The notes: generated from the letters alone by a model not told the origin. DNA of 64,000 nt from Scolanthus callimorphus (GCA_033964015.1 CM066922.1:1070856-1134855), one strand, 5' to 3'. Numbered from the stretch's first letter, positions 11,205 through 47,972 are shown. A program made the numbers and translations.

Positions 11205-11532
11205 CTGGTTATTTGTGCTCGCAATTTGGTGTTTCTTTTGTAATGTAATAGACTGCAAATGCACTCTCGTTCAAGAATGCTACACACGATACACAGTGAC
11301 GCGTGCCCGGATTCAATTGAAAATCAAACGCAACACTCAAAATTCGCGTTCTAAATAAATAAATTGAACTCTATGCGATAAAGTTATTTGTGCTTGCGAT
11401 TTTCTTGCGGGTTTCTTTTTTTGTAATATATAGACGAAGTCACTCGGTAGAGAATCCTATACGCGAGCTTTGGTTCAATTGAACATAACAATTGAACCTA
11501 AACACTCAAAATTCGCGCTCAAATAAATAACT
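11205..11532. repeat. Diverged ~175-bp direct duplication at the inner edge of arm 1
   Basis: The block GTTATTTGTGCTCGCAATTT through ACACTCAAAATTCGCGTTC (11205-11361) is followed by a diverged second copy (11382-11532), from GTTATTTGTGCTTGCGATTT to ACACTCAAAATTCGCGCTC. Only one copy exists at the inner end of arm 2. The duplication therefore arose in one arm or was lost from the other. Confidence 0.6.
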
Positions 11533-11641
11533 ACAGATATGGACAAATTATTAAGATCAGAACATTATTTCATTCGTTTACCACAGTAACTGGCCTGGTA
11601 AACTAAACATTGACGCAGTCAACGGTATATGGGAACAGCTG

Positions 11642-11929
11642 CTAACAGCGACTATTCATTACTCGAAGAAACGTTTTCCTTTCAGTAAGTTTGCAGCCTA
11701 CGAAAATGTCCGAAATCCGGTCTTTCTGTAAATTAAAATATGGTTTCAAAACTGTCGTATCTAGGAAAACACCGACGTTCCTCTTGAGAGGCGGGGCCCC
11801 CTTGGAATTGAGTTGGCTCACCAACTCAATAAAATCTCCCATCTCTTGCGTTGCTTGTTTGGCCTGTCCCGCTGTGACTGGGAGTAGGCTGGAAGCGGTG
11901 TTTTTCAAGAGTCCTTGGTTAGGGCTCAA
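11642..11929 (-). other. Unplaced ORF inside the long-TIR element
   Basis: An open frame of 95 codons lies in the interior of the long-armed transposon. Its composition (many K, L, T, with KDRISDIFVGCKLTERKTF near the end) is not low complexity, but I recognise no transposase or host domain. It could be a decayed piece of the element's own gene, a captured exon or chance. Confidence 0.2.
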
Positions 11930-13091
11930 ACGTCAATAGAAACGTGCTCACTTGTCGAAATGTGTGCGTATCTGTGAGCTTTCGTGGATATGCCACACAA
12001 GAAAGCCTTACAAAGAGAAAGAATATATATAGTTGGTAGATGGCGGTATCTTTGGAATTTGCATTTAAAACACTGTTACCTAACGTGTGCCACTCAGCAA
12101 TCAAAAGTTACCTGGCATCAGTTCAACCCTGTATATTTGCTATACACTTTATCTGACACTGTTCAAAGATGTGCAGCTCATCTCCCGGGGCAGGCAAGCT
12201 CAGGACGAATCAACTATTACAACAGGGGCGGATGCAGGTTTTTGAAAAGGAGGGGGGATGCGTTTTTGGTCCGAGGAGCCGAATTTGCCATTTGGGTTGC
12301 TAAAACCTTCTCTTTAGGCCTGCATTGTGTGCATTTTGCCCTTTCTTCATTTTAAACCATTTTTGAAACAATAGGGTGCTCCCAGCGGGGGTGCTCGACG
12401 GGAAAATAAAATTTCAACCCTAAAAGATAATCTAGGTGTGGTCAACAAGAATTTTTACCCCTAAAGATACTATTTTCAACATGACTCTCAAATTCCAGCC
12501 ACGATCGCGCAAGAAAACGGCTGAGAATACAGCGTACCAGCACTGGCGTCTCGCATTTTTGCCGCGAACACCCTAAAATATACCTTTTTTTGGAAAATTG
12601 GCCTGTCTGGGGACTTCCAAGTATGCGGGGATGGTTATTAGACCCCCCCCCCTCCCTCGAGAGGGCGGACCCTCACGTTACGCGATTAGTTCCTAGTTTC
12701 TGTCATAACCTGCCCCTCACGTTACGTGATTAGTACCTAGTTTCTGTCATGACCTGCTGAGTTGGTGTGCTTCATTCCCCCAGCCCCTTTACCACACATT
12801 CTGTAGTTGTTCTGTCATGGGAGGGATGCAAGCATTAATCCCGATGTAAAGGGAGTGGGGTTCGCAACTCGAAGTTTTTCTTTAGTCGTCCTCTGTCTAG
12901 GCAGATCAACTGTCTTTTAAGCATGTTGCCACGAGAAAGCTTCTAGTGTTAGGTTTTATATTTGCTCTTCTATGTTGAGTTATCATAAAAGGACAGAGAA
13001 AAAAATGGAATCACCAGGTTTAGAAACGTCTGGAGCGTTGGAAAAAGGTTTTGCTACGTATTTCTTTAGACTGGGATGCGAAAACATGAAA

Positions 13092-13169
13092 TTCTTAGTT
13101 TATTGGGTTCTTAGTTTATTGGGTTCTTAGTTTATTGGGTTCTTAGTTTATTGGGTTCTTAGTTTATTG
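13092..13169. repeat. 16-bp tandem repeat, about five copies
   Basis: The unit TTCTTAGTTTATTGGG repeats without change four times, with a partial fifth copy ending in TTGC. It lies in the interior of the long-armed transposon. Confidence 0.85.
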
Positions 13170-14892
13170 CCATGCCGTGGACGGACGTAGGGGACGAGCC
13201 TATCAAGCCTATTTTTTAGGGGGCAGGAGGGGTACTGCCCTTGTCGCTGTACAGGGTACATAAATTCGCCATTTTTTTCTAGAAAAGGCTATAGATTTAT
13301 GCGTATTTTCAAAGATTATTTTAAATTTACGTTTTTTTACTAGGCCAGGATATAATTATGTGTGAATTTTCACAGATTCTCTAGAACAGGTTTCCCTCTA
13401 GACTCAGCGACACACATACCTAGGCAAAGTTCCCTTCGCGAAATTCACCTACACCCTCACAAAATTTTGATGCCCAATACAGAATCTGAATTGCCTGGCT
13501 TTAATCTCAGCCACTATACTTTCTATTCTGAGTTATTAATATTAGGTAGAGAGACGGGTATTTCTCGCACGAGTGCCACCATCAAAACAACTCAGCAAAA
13601 AACGTATTTAATCGCCATCGTTATTCTGTTTAGAAAAAAAGAGTCTCGGAGACAATCTTTCAAATTTCCTTTGACGACCTATAGGCTTATTTATTAATAC
13701 TTTTTATATATAAAGTAACAGGCACCCTGTAAAAGTTAACATTCAAGTTTCCAAACAAGAGACGCGTTGGCTCGAACATCCACGGTACTAACAGTCACGT
13801 TAGCTTAGGCTGAAGCACGCACACTGCTTTTATGCTTTAGAATTATCCAGCAAAATTACTTCAAATCAGTGCTTATGCTTATGGAGTTGAATTTATTTAT
13901 TTAGAACGCGAATTTTGAGTGTTGCGTTTGATTTTCAATTGCATCCGGGCACGCGTCACTGTGTACGTGTAGCATTTTTGAACGAGAGTGCATTTGCAGT
14001 CTATACATTACAAAAGAAACACCAAATTGCGAGCACAAATAACCAGATTACTTTCTGATTAAATTTCCAGTTAGTGAAATGCATTTAAGAGGCAAACATA
14101 TTAATGTTTTCAAATTTATCAAGCAATATTATGGAGCAATAACATGACAATGAGCCTATTCATGTGGAACTTTTGAGATGAAGTGGGTATCAAAACTTGT
14201 GAAATTATATGTTAAAACCGTACCGGATTAAAATTCATTATAGTACATAATCTCAAGGAAACATTGATAACAATTGTGTGAGGTTTCATTTCGTTGGGAA
14301 AATGCCGAATAAGTCATAAATTGCGGAAGAAGTTTGCACGCGCTTGGAGTTTTTCCAGACAACACTGATTTGCATAGCAACGCTTTGAGCAAAATTATTC
14401 ATCCTACGAATTGTCGATCTTTAAACTATCCATTGCATAGGATATTGTCATCTTTCTTGATAATGTCTGAATGATTAGAAGGAGCCATTATTTCTGGTGC
14501 AGGGAAATATAAAGGAAAAAACAAATGCTCTCAGTCGTGTTGCTATGCTCCGTTTTAGTCTCCCGTCTAAAGTTGAATACTAATTTGTCTCTTGAATCAA
14601 TTAAATTGGTGCTTGAACGTAATGCGCAAGCGCGCACTTAGTTTCCTCATTAACTTGGTTCGTAACTAATGTGAACATTGCTCCATTTTTTCGATAAAGT
14701 CATACAAAGTTGTGCTCTAATGCTTTCATAATATAGGATCCTCTGTTTACAGTCTGAACTCATTTGCATATGCAGGGTCTAGATTCAGAATGTTTGAAGG
14801 AGATAAAAAATAACTGAGCACTGAATATCAATAGCGGAAAACCAGTGAAGCCTACTCATAAAATTTGTTGCACATTCAGTTGTAACGGCGCA

Positions 14893-15171
14893 GTTAAATG
14901 TTCATTTTAGAGAGAACATGAGAGAAAGTGTGGGCTAATGAGCCTTTTGCCATACAGCACTCCACTCATTTTGAAAAACCTTCGCAGAGCCCCCAAAACA
15001 TTATGAAAACGTTTTAAAATATTAAAATACGTTCTTCGGAATAGTAATGATTTGATCGCCGAGCATTTTTATGACATTTTCAAAGGCAAAGAGCTAGGCT
15101 TTCTCAAAAGCCCTTGAATTTCTTGGATGGCAAGAGGCTCATTAGCCCACATGTTCTCTGTAAATTAAACT
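14893..15171. mobile_element. Inverted-repeat element (GGGCTAATGAGCC ends)
   Basis: Near the left end AGAGAACATG and GTGGGCTAATGAGCC appear, and their complements GGCTCATTAGCCCAC and ATGTTCTCT appear near the right end. The arms are roughly 50 bp with small gaps. There is no ORF. It sits immediately outside the long-armed element. Confidence 0.6.
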
Positions 15172-15417
15172 TCCCGCAATGCGCTCATAATTCGAATGAC
15201 GAACGTAAACCTTTCTAATTACGCTTCATTCACCAGGCGCTATTGAAATTCAGAACAATTCTTTTTGTAGCTCGTTACCCTTGTTGATTTTCACTATTGC
15301 TTTAAATATGTAAACATTGATGTCACAAGATATCCGCCTATAGGGGGAAGAACCATTACTTTATACTTTATCGCTGAAATAGAGCAGAGATTTGGATCAA
15401 TCAGAGCGCGCGCGCGT

Positions 15418-15697
15418 TATAGACCTTTTTCAAAAATGGCGGAAAGTTGCACGGAAACGAGGCTGGAAATATGAGCATACTTGGCAGCTGCTTAGGGAAG
15501 CCTTAGCTGGTGGATATGGACCGATAAGAAAAGCATTGTCTAAAACAATGGAGTGCAATGGAGTGTATTATAGAACGAGGCCAAACAATGGAGGAGAACA
15601 ATACCATGCATAAATTTGTCAGAGCATTGGACCAGTATGCTCATATTTCCAGCCTCGTTTCCATGCAACTTCCCGCCATTTTTGAAAAAGGTCTATA
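15418..15697. mobile_element. MITE with ~65-bp terminal inverted repeats
   Basis: The left arm starts TATAGACCTTTTTCAAAAAT and continues through GAGGCTGGAAATATGAGCAT. The right arm is its complement, ending AAAAAGGTCTATA. The arms are well conserved, with a few mismatches. The outermost TA could be the target duplication. It shares terminal motifs with 8904-9285. Short ORFs here come from the arms. Confidence 0.75.
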
Positions 15698-16159
15698 TCG
15701 TAGCTATATTATAAATTGTGTATATAATTCAAAAAACAAAAACAAATAATAATAGCAATAATATTGTACATTATAAACGAGAACCATTGCTATAGAAATT
15801 CTATTCACATTATTACAAATCTCGAATAAACCTACTAAAATCAAAGCTTCAAATGGCCTAGCTATCTTTTTATGTCTAAACTGCCTATCGCAATAATCAA
15901 TTAATCGTGAATAAGTGATCATCACTAAACTCCCGGTCGTTGTTGCTATCTGTAAAAGGTAGAAAATGAATGGACCTTAGTTTTATGTCCAACAAGCTGT
16001 CTATCTATGCCAACCAAATATTAATTGGATTTTCACACAAAGCATGGTAAAGGCGGAGAAGGATGATTGATTCGGGCGGGGACAGAGAACATTTTCTTTC
16101 TGTCTGGGTTGTATGCTCAAAACGCATTGCGAGTTGAACTCCGTGTTACTGTGTTTCAG

Positions 16160-16513
16160 GTCTTTCGGTTTCCTGGTAGAAGAGACCACTTTTCTCTGCA
16201 TTCCGTTGGCTGAGGGAGGAAAACACGAGACCTCTACTCCCTTTGTTTTGCCGCTGTCCACAACCTTGGACGGTTTGCAGACCGTTTCTTGAGCCCACTA
16301 TATGCGCACGCATATCTACACGTTTCCCGATCGGGGGGTTCAAATAATATCAGCGGAAAACGTCTGTAGATATGCGTGCGCATATAGTGGGCTCAAGAAA
16401 CGGTCAGCAAACCGTCCAAGGTTGTGGAGGGCAGAGGTCTCTTTTCCTAGCGACCCTCAGCCAGCAAAATGAAGAGAAAAGAAGCCTCTGCTAGCAGGGA
16501 AGTCTTTCGGATG
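16160..16513. mobile_element. Foldback element with long imperfect arms
   Basis: The core 16255-16320 and 16364-16430 are near-perfect inverted copies (CCACTATATGCGCACGCATA and its complement). The outer arms extend with mismatches through GACCTCT/AGAGGTC, CCTCAGCC/GGCTGAGG and CTTTCGG/CCGAAAG. The flanking sequence GTTTCAGGTCTTTCGG and GACAATAAACCG recurs at 37475-37625, so a related dispersed repeat lies there. Confidence 0.65.
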
Positions 16514-16744
16514 ATGAGACAATAAACCGGGTCCTTCTCGCCTTTATTACCCTACTCAGTTACAGGGGGACGGTGCCCACCCTCACTGTCTGTGCTTCTG
16601 ACCGCTTGGCTGCCACGAGTGGCGTGACTAAGGAGTCGCCATCCAACATTACATTTTACCAAAAGCATAATAGAAGGGATATGAGTGAGAACAATAGGTT
16701 TCCTACAGCTACGATTATAAAATCGACAAGCATTTCTGACTTAC

Positions 16745-41443
<24,699 letters not shown>

Positions 41444-42627
41444 CTGGTAAATTACACGAGAGGATTAATATTCATTGGAGGGGGTTACGAATGACGTTAG
41501 CAAGGAGGGACGTATTATTGCTCGGAGTGAGCGCAGCGAACGGAGAGCAAGTCTAATTTGGTCAGAGCGGATTTGTTTTCTCTGATTAGACAACGATTTT
41601 CGTGTTTGGATCACTGTCGGGTCGTTTTTGGTGCATTTTGTGTGCTCGGGTCATTTTCGGTGCATTGTCGTGTTTTTAGAACGACATCGGCATTTGTTCT
41701 TGCTTCAGCGGAAATATGGCATCGCACATGCGCGTGATTATAATAGGGAAGAACGTTTTGGTGTTTGGATCACACTCGGGACCATTCGGGGTATTTCCGG
41801 TTATTTCCGAACAACGTTCGAGTGACAATTACACGGCGTCACTAAATTTAGTGTTGAGACAAGATCGCACTGCAACCGACAATATCCTAAATGCCAATCT
41901 GGTGCAAGATTGAATCAATGACTACAATGTTCTCGAGAAATATGTTAGCACTGCTTTACTTTTTCTTCTTCTTTTCGTGCGCTAAAGTTATTGTTCGTGT
42001 TCAGCTAGAATGGATGATAAAATTCACCCGTGTTTGCACTCGATTGATTAAGACTTTTGATCCGTAATAATTGTATGCCGGGAAGCCGCCATATGCCTCT
42101 TTGCAAAGAATATTTTCAGATAAAGCAGTACGAGGTCTGTACTGCTTGCGATTCATTGCGAAATGGCGGAGAGAACATGAGCTACAACGGACCTACAGCC
42201 TTCTCTTAAATAATATGTTTGACCTCTGTGGGTCTCGCTCATCAAATTTGACAACTGCGACTGATGTCTTGCAGTTAGCTGTCAGAGTACAAAGGATTGT
42301 TTCAGCTTTTATTTAACAAAATTTGGGGGTAAACATACGAAATTTGTATCGGTTGGACACAATGGTAATGGTAACACGGCTCCCGGTGACAAATAATGTT
42401 GCAAAACAAATACTAAAGTACCAAATTTGCGCAGTGCGAACGGGGCAATATATCATTTGTACTTAAAATCCGAGCATTTCTCTATCTGTAGATATTTCTA
42501 GTATATACAATTTTATCAAGACACACTCGACTGGTTTCCAGATGGGGTGTGGTTTAACAAAGCGACTCTGCCTTTAAGCCGCATAGAAGTACTGGCTTGC
42601 ACAATTTTCGCCATGTATTGGCCCGTG

Positions 42628-43069
42628 AATTTATTTACTTATGTAATTCCGGACTCATAACGGAAATTTTGAAACAATTTTGGGTGCAAATGTGATTTCA
42701 TGGACAGACAATAGTATCTAAGAAGCGGAGAGTATATAACACTGTGAATTCCATCCTTAGATTAGCTTTCAGAAAATAAATGATCGTTTGTTCACAGAAA
42801 ATAAAATCAGACGAGACCCGTGTATTCATTTACTTGTGTAATCTCGGACTGAACAGACATTTTGAAACTCTTTTTTTAAGTGAAAATCTTTGGTGCAAAT
42901 GTGATGTGATGTTCATCCAACTAAGATCGCACACAAACACCAATAGAAAGATATTCGAATGAATGGACGTACAATAGTATTTAAGCTGGGAATATAACAC
43001 TGGGCATCCTTAGATGAGCTCTCAGGGGATCAACGGTCGTTTGTTTACGGAAAATAAAATCAGAGGAGA
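42628..43069. repeat. Diverged tandem duplication upstream of the EGF exons
   Basis: The phrases GGTGCAAATGTGAT, CAATAGTAT, TATAACACTG, CATCCTTAGAT and GAAAATAAAATCAGA occur in the same order in 42628-42808 and 42823-43069. It is non-coding. Confidence 0.55.
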
Positions 43070-44758
43070 TGACGTGAGTGCGCATGCGCAAACGGAAAAC
43101 TAAAAAGGAAACTTATTCTCGTGTCATAATAATGCGTGCTATTGGATTATGATGAATAAAACATGTGAAACGGCAACTGTGAGGTAGATTTCTGCAATAC
43201 CGTTAGATAAGCTAGTTAAAAAGCCAACAACCTGTCCCACATGGATCTCTTTCACACTCATCAGGCCTATAAATACGTTGGTGGCGCATTCTTAATGTTG
43301 ATTGTTCACTAACGGTACAAGGGGCGTCCTTATATGGTCTGGTGGCCGGCGTACTCTCACCCATAGGTATCTAGCTACTGAGCAATTCAACACCAGGATA
43401 GCGACTGTCAGGGCCGAAATCTCTGGCGTGGGCGTAAGAACCGTACGGTCGCCATACGACGCTTCAGCTCTTTGTCTGGAAGTATGGTCCTATTTTTTTT
43501 TTATTCGCATTGATGTGAAAATGTTTAGCGTAAAGGACAGGCAAATTATTTATATTACTTGCACGACAAAAGCAGTTTACAATTCCGAGTGGAATTACCA
43601 TTTGTAAATTCGATCTATGCCCTCGCTGCTGCGGGCTGGCAAAAAGTCTAAGGCCCAGCGCAAACGTCTGTCAAACCTTTCCTTCTTCAAAGGATGCCGC
43701 TTCATTAAACTTTATAATAGCAAACGTTCTATTGTTTTGGATTGGAATGGCGCGACTCTGGCACGAACGTTTATTAAATTTCACCTTTGTAGTTAAATTA
43801 ATTCAGGGTGTCGTGGCGAATTTACTCTAGTTTTCGAACTTACGTTTGGTAATTTCTTAGTCCATCCTGTTGTTCGTTGCTTGTTTTGTCGCATTTTGAT
43901 TGTGCTGGTTGTAAAAATTGTCCCACATTTTGCGATCTAACTTACCCTGGCAAAAAGGGTAACGGGCAACTTTTTGCCAGGAGTGAAGAATAGGAGTGAT
44001 CACTCGTTGCAACCAGTACATAGCTGTCAACCCTCAGGGATCAGAAATCTGAAGTTTTTGTAATAAATGCAACAAATATATCCAAGAAATTTGTACGGGA
44101 GAAATACAGTAAATGAATATGAAGCAAATTTGAACCTTGAGACAAAATTCCAAATCTTGAGACTCCCGCCTAATGCGGGAGAATTGACAGCTGTGCAGTA
44201 TGACCGAAAATTGACTGAACGATTTGTTTTCGAAAAGGTACCACTGGTTCATTTAGTATAACGCAGTCCAGCATTATATTTTCACTCTTCCCCTTTATTG
44301 TGTTATTTTACCTTATTCCTTATTCATACACACAAAGTCCGCACGCACATTACTAAGCCCTATGCATTTTCTTATTTTAAAATGTTTAAAAGTGCTACCT
44401 TGTAGGCATTGCTTCTAGCTATAATTGTTGAGTACCTGATCTGAGGAACTTCGCAGAAAATTTCGCGGCAAGAAGAACTAAAAAGTGTTGAATGGACTGA
44501 TTTGGGCCTAGCCTACGACCGGACGGTTTACTGTACGAACGTTGACAATACACAATTATTACAAATGTGCATATGTAATATATGCTTCATTTGTTGTAAT
44601 TCAATGATACCCCCGAAAGGCCTGGCTGCCTATAAAGCTAATATAATGTCCATGCTCTTGTCTTTGATTTTGCCAGTATCATGTTGCCATCGCTATGTCC
44701 ACTATTGGCTTAGCGCAATGACTCCGCAGAATGCGATGATACATGACAGTTCCTATGG

Positions 44759-44950
44759 CTACTGTGTTTGGTAGGTCGCCCTAGTAGACACGCTTGGTGA
44801 CTCGGGAAGGACTACATTTTCATAGCTACGCTTGGCTTTCCCTTTTACAATGTCTTCTGTTTCTGTACTGTGAGAGATGCCGTAGAAGAAATATAGGACG
44901 AGTCCTAATAAGGAAAAGCAAAGAACGGTAGTAAATACACTAAGTACGCA
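44759..44950 (-). CDS. SLC7-like transporter, 3' terminal exon
   Basis: The frame gives a hydrophobic helix VLSVFTTVLCFSLLGLVLYF continuing into FYGISHSTETEDI and a polar tail ending in a stop at 44759. The Y-F-x-Y-G-I-x-H-S-x-E pattern is characteristic of the last membrane helix and C-terminus of cationic amino acid transporters, so this belongs with 45508-47013. The acceptor could be at 44950/44951 (phase 0) or 44939/44940 (phase 2). The exon carrying the preceding two or three helices was not found in the 550 bases between. Confidence 0.65.
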   Translation of the reverse strand, partial: CVLSVFTTVLCFSLLGLVLYFFYGISHSTETEDIVKGKAKRSYENVVLPESPSVSTRATYQTQ

Positions 44951-45319
44951 CTAAGTATCAGTCATCTGCCCATAGTGCCAGCCTAGCAACATATCGAGTC
45001 GCAGAAAGCATCCAATCCCACCGGCTGATGTAAGGAATGCAGTGCAATTTATTTACCATTGAATTCGTCAAATGAAGAATAAAAAAATCCAGATTTCTAC
45101 ACGTGATTCGTCTTCTATAATCGAATGAAAACAATGACTAAGGTGTGGCTGACGAGAGCTCTTTTACTGAATTCAGAAATAAAATCAAATGCCCCAACTA
45201 ATATCCATGCTGTATATATGATCAAATGCGGCTTACGGATGTGAGAATGACATATGATTTGCAATGCATATGAGTCACGAAGGAGATCACTCCCCGTGTC
45301 CCCAGTGGATCTTTAGCGC

Positions 45320-45420
45320 CACCATTCCGCGCTCCAGTTACTGCGATTTTTATAATTCTGCGAACTCTATACCGACCAACAAACCACGGCTTGGCTTCCG
45401 TCAATCAAACCAGGGAACAG
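45320..45420 (-). repeat. Dispersed repeat B, copy 3, inside the transporter intron
   Basis: The minus strand reads TTGACGGAAGCCAAGCCGTG, TTGTTGGTCGGTATAGAGTT and AAAAATCGCAGTAA, matching the repeat at 33340-33480 and 50610-51030. Confidence 0.5.
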
Positions 45421-45507
45421 CTCTGGGTGATTCACGGGGAGAGGGGGCCAGATGATAGATCTTGTGAACCGATAGGGTCTAGCTAGGCATCAAAACACAA
45501 TTTTTCA

Positions 45508-47013
45508 CTATAAAATTATGCAAACCAAACTCAGAAAACATGCGTGGACTTGACTCATTCCAATGATAACAAGACATAGACTTCCAATTGCTCCCATATG
45601 AGTAGCATTGTCCGGATCATTGGGATTCGTGATATCCTGATTGTCCTCGTCACTTTGCGACAGTCGGACATAATTAACTTCCGCCTTAGAGTTCTTCATT
45701 CGCCGAAAGGGCGTGGCTAGTATGTCGGCAAGAGTCCCCTTCTCGGGAGCGTCCCCCAGGGGGTCTGCCCCATCCGGTACAGTTTCCACTCCGGGCTGGT
45801 ACCGGGTAAGGATAACCCCGATAGCGACAAGAGAAAAGCTGACCGCACTCCCCACGTAAAGCATCTCAACAAGACGGCGGATATCAAACAGAAGGCTTAG
45901 CACGCTGATCAAGAGTTCGAACACGATGGTGGAGCGATAGGGGACCTTGAAGCGCTCACTTATCTCGTTATAACAGCTAAACATAAAGTCATCTTCAGTC
46001 AAGAGTCTAATGAACCAGTTAATGTTGATAAGCCCCGCGACTGAGGCATTGATTAAAGCCACAATTGCACCCGCAATTGCTACATACTTTCCGGGTAAGA
46101 AACTCCTGTCGGCAAACATCTCGGATAGCGGAGCCAGGGCTTGGATCTCGTTATAGGGTACTATCATTGTGACGATTATGCCGATGGACGCATTGATGAT
46201 GAAACTAGCTGCTAGAGTTGTCACAGTGGCAAGAGGAATTGACCTCCTCGGGTGGATGGCTTCCGCGCTTGCCAACGTGACGATATCAAAACCACTGAAG
46301 CAAACATGAACCGTGCCTGCTGCGTTTAGTGTATCAGGCAATCCATACGGCATGAAATCTTTAGTCCAATTCATAGGCTCGCAGAAAAACGCGCCAGCAA
46401 TGATAATAAAGATTACTACGACAAGATTGAAGTATGTGATAAACTTCCGCGCTAATGGGGGCTGACTTATTCCTAGGAGTACAGCTAAAGAGACTAGAAG
46501 CCCTATTACTAGGGCTTGGAAATCTGGGAATGGCGCGATTATCCACCCGTATTCCCATTTAGCGATGTTTTCCATAATAAATCTGGAGACAACTCCACCG
46601 AAAAGGGAGTCAATGTATTCACTCACGGCTCGCACGGAGCAGGCAGTTCCACATATATACTTTAGAAGCATGAACCAACTTGCAGTAAAGGCACAGAATT
46701 CACCAAGAGTAACGAAACAATAATAGTGCGCTGAGCGAGCCTTCGGAAGGCGACACGCGAACTCCACATGACATAACGCGGATAGAGAGGCCGCAGCGAA
46801 GGCAATCAGAAGAGAGATGACAATGGCTGGGCCAGCTTTGTCTTCTGCTAGTTTTCCCACTACATTGTATAGCCCAGCGCCAATGAATGTTCCCAGACCA
46901 ATAAACACGACGTCGAAGTTGCCGTGATTGCCTCTCCATGGGCTGGAGTAACTGTACGGATCAGGATTCTTCTTTCTTGAAATTTGATTCCAAGACGTAG
47001 TTGGAATCAACAT
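45508..47013 (-). CDS. SLC7 cationic amino acid transporter-like, main exon
   Basis: This is a membrane transporter of the amino acid-polyamine-organocation superfamily, likely for basic amino acids. The first helix carries GLGTFIGAGLYNVVG (family motif G-x-G-x-x-I-G-A-G-I-Y). It is followed by LCHVEFACRLPKARSAHYY (family: Y-x-E-F-x-A-R-x-P-x-A-G-S-A-Y). The helix-6 region reads CFSGFDIVTLASAEAIHPRR (family: F-x-G-F-D-x-I-A-T-x-x-E-E-x-x-x-P-x-R), so the first of the two glutamates is replaced by serine/alanine. About ten to eleven hydrophobic segments are visible. I start at ATG 47013, since the frame extends upstream only through a GTG. After RYQPG and a polar loop one more helix begins and the frame stops at 45508. 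CAT proteins continue with further helices, so the true exon probably ends at a donor around 45520-45580 and joins 44759-44950. Substitutions in the substrate motifs leave specificity open. Confidence 0.75.
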   Translation of the reverse strand: MLIPTTSWNQISRKKNPDPYSYSSPWRGNHGNFDVVFIGLGTFIGAGLYNVVGKLAEDKAGPAIVISLLIAFAAASLSALCHVEFACRLPKARSAHYYCFVTLGEFCAFTASWFMLLKYICGTACSVRAVSEYIDSLFGGVVSRFIMENIAKWEYGWIIAPFPDFQALVIGLLVSLAVLLGISQPPLARKFITYFNLVVVIFIIIAGAFFCEPMNWTKDFMPYGLPDTLNAAGTVHVCFSGFDIVTLASAEAIHPRRSIPLATVTTLAASFIINASIGIIVTMIVPYNEIQALAPLSEMFADRSFLPGKYVAIAGAIVALINASVAGLININWFIRLLTEDDFMFSCYNEISERFKVPYRSTIVFELLISVLSLLFDIRRLVEMLYVGSAVSFSLVAIGVILTRYQPGVETVPDGADPLGDAPEKGTLADILATPFRRMKNSKAEVNYVRLSQSDEDNQDITNPNDPDNATHMGAIGSLCLVIIGMSQVHACFLSLVCIIL

Positions 47014-47972
47014 TGTAATCACGTCAGGGAGGTCTATTTTTTATTAAACGGTAGAGGCAACTGCTTTCGCTTTGGGCTTCTTTGAAGATTGGTACACGGT
47101 TCGATGCGCATCGTTTCCTTTAGTATGCAGACATTTGATTGATTAAAATTTGCCTTCTCAAGATGTGTGGCTTTTCTCAATGCATGAGCGATGGAGCGAC
47201 CCGCCGTGTCAAAAACGTATTTCTGCGAAACGATCTTCAAGATAATACATACATGTATAATATTTCTACCATCACCCTGTTTGAGACTTCATTTAGTTTT
47301 AATATTTTGTAAACAAACAAAAAAGAGAAAAATAAAACTGAACAATTCGAAACTAATTCGATTAGTGAATTGTGGGTCGAGCTTGATGATATCGTCCGAG
47401 AGCGGTCACTCACAGGCCGAATTCGGCGGCGAAGAGACGCGCGCAGCACAAGCTGTTCTAAGATATATTTTTGTAGAAAAATATAAAAAAATGTCTAAAA
47501 TAATAACAATAATAATAACACTAATAATAATAATAACACTAATATTGCCAACGATCTCATAGCAAAGGTGCAGGAGTTTCGCTAAAGACAAATCCTATCT
47601 CAATGTTCTATTACTGTGCGATAGCTGAGAATGAGAGGACGGGAAAATCCGTCCAAACAGCACCCTTTCAACTTATCCAATCTTTGACGTCCTCGATGGG
47701 ATAAGTCGCTCGACTTCAAAAACACCAAGAATTCGCCGGGGGCGCTCAACCAATCAGAAGCGGGAAAATATTTTGAATGAATAATAATATAATATAATGA
47801 ATGGATGCGCACCCTACGAATGAAGCGCGTTGCATCCTGGTAGTTGTGTTACAAGGCATTACTGAAGAAAAGAGAGAGCTCGTGCTTATAGCTTGGGTGG
47901 GGCGGGGGGGGGGTGAGGGGAATACACGGACTTTTACAGTAACTAACCAAAGTACTTGAAACTGTGATCAGC

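Larger units (their letters stand above)
10581..14673. mobile_element. 4.1-kb DNA transposon with ~790-bp inverted arms
   Basis: Arm 1 (10581-11374) and arm 2 (13881-14673) are inverted copies that I estimate to be about 95% identical by eye. The outer ends are CACATTAGTTACGAACC and its complement ending CTAATGTG. The five bases AACAT sit immediately outside both ends, which looks like a target-site duplication. Five-base duplications and CAC/GTG ends are features of the Transib group, but the next bases do not match the usual CACWATG start, so that family assignment is weak. The 2.5-kb interior has no recognisable transposase, only short ORFs (for example 11642-11929, -), so this copy is non-autonomous. 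Confidence 0.75.

Noticed and set aside
43231..43266. DECERDPCGTGC-like coding piece on the minus strand, upstream of exon 1
   Set aside because: It looks like the start of a calcium-binding EGF, but only about 12 codons exist, the acceptor would give phase 2 instead of 1 and the donor is poor. It could be a decayed exon.
45070..45220. Candidate missing exon of the SLC7 gene (AWILVGAFDFISEFS)
   Set aside because: It is hydrophobic in part and preceded by a CAG, but it lacks the P-rich signature of the CAT fold and no good donor follows.
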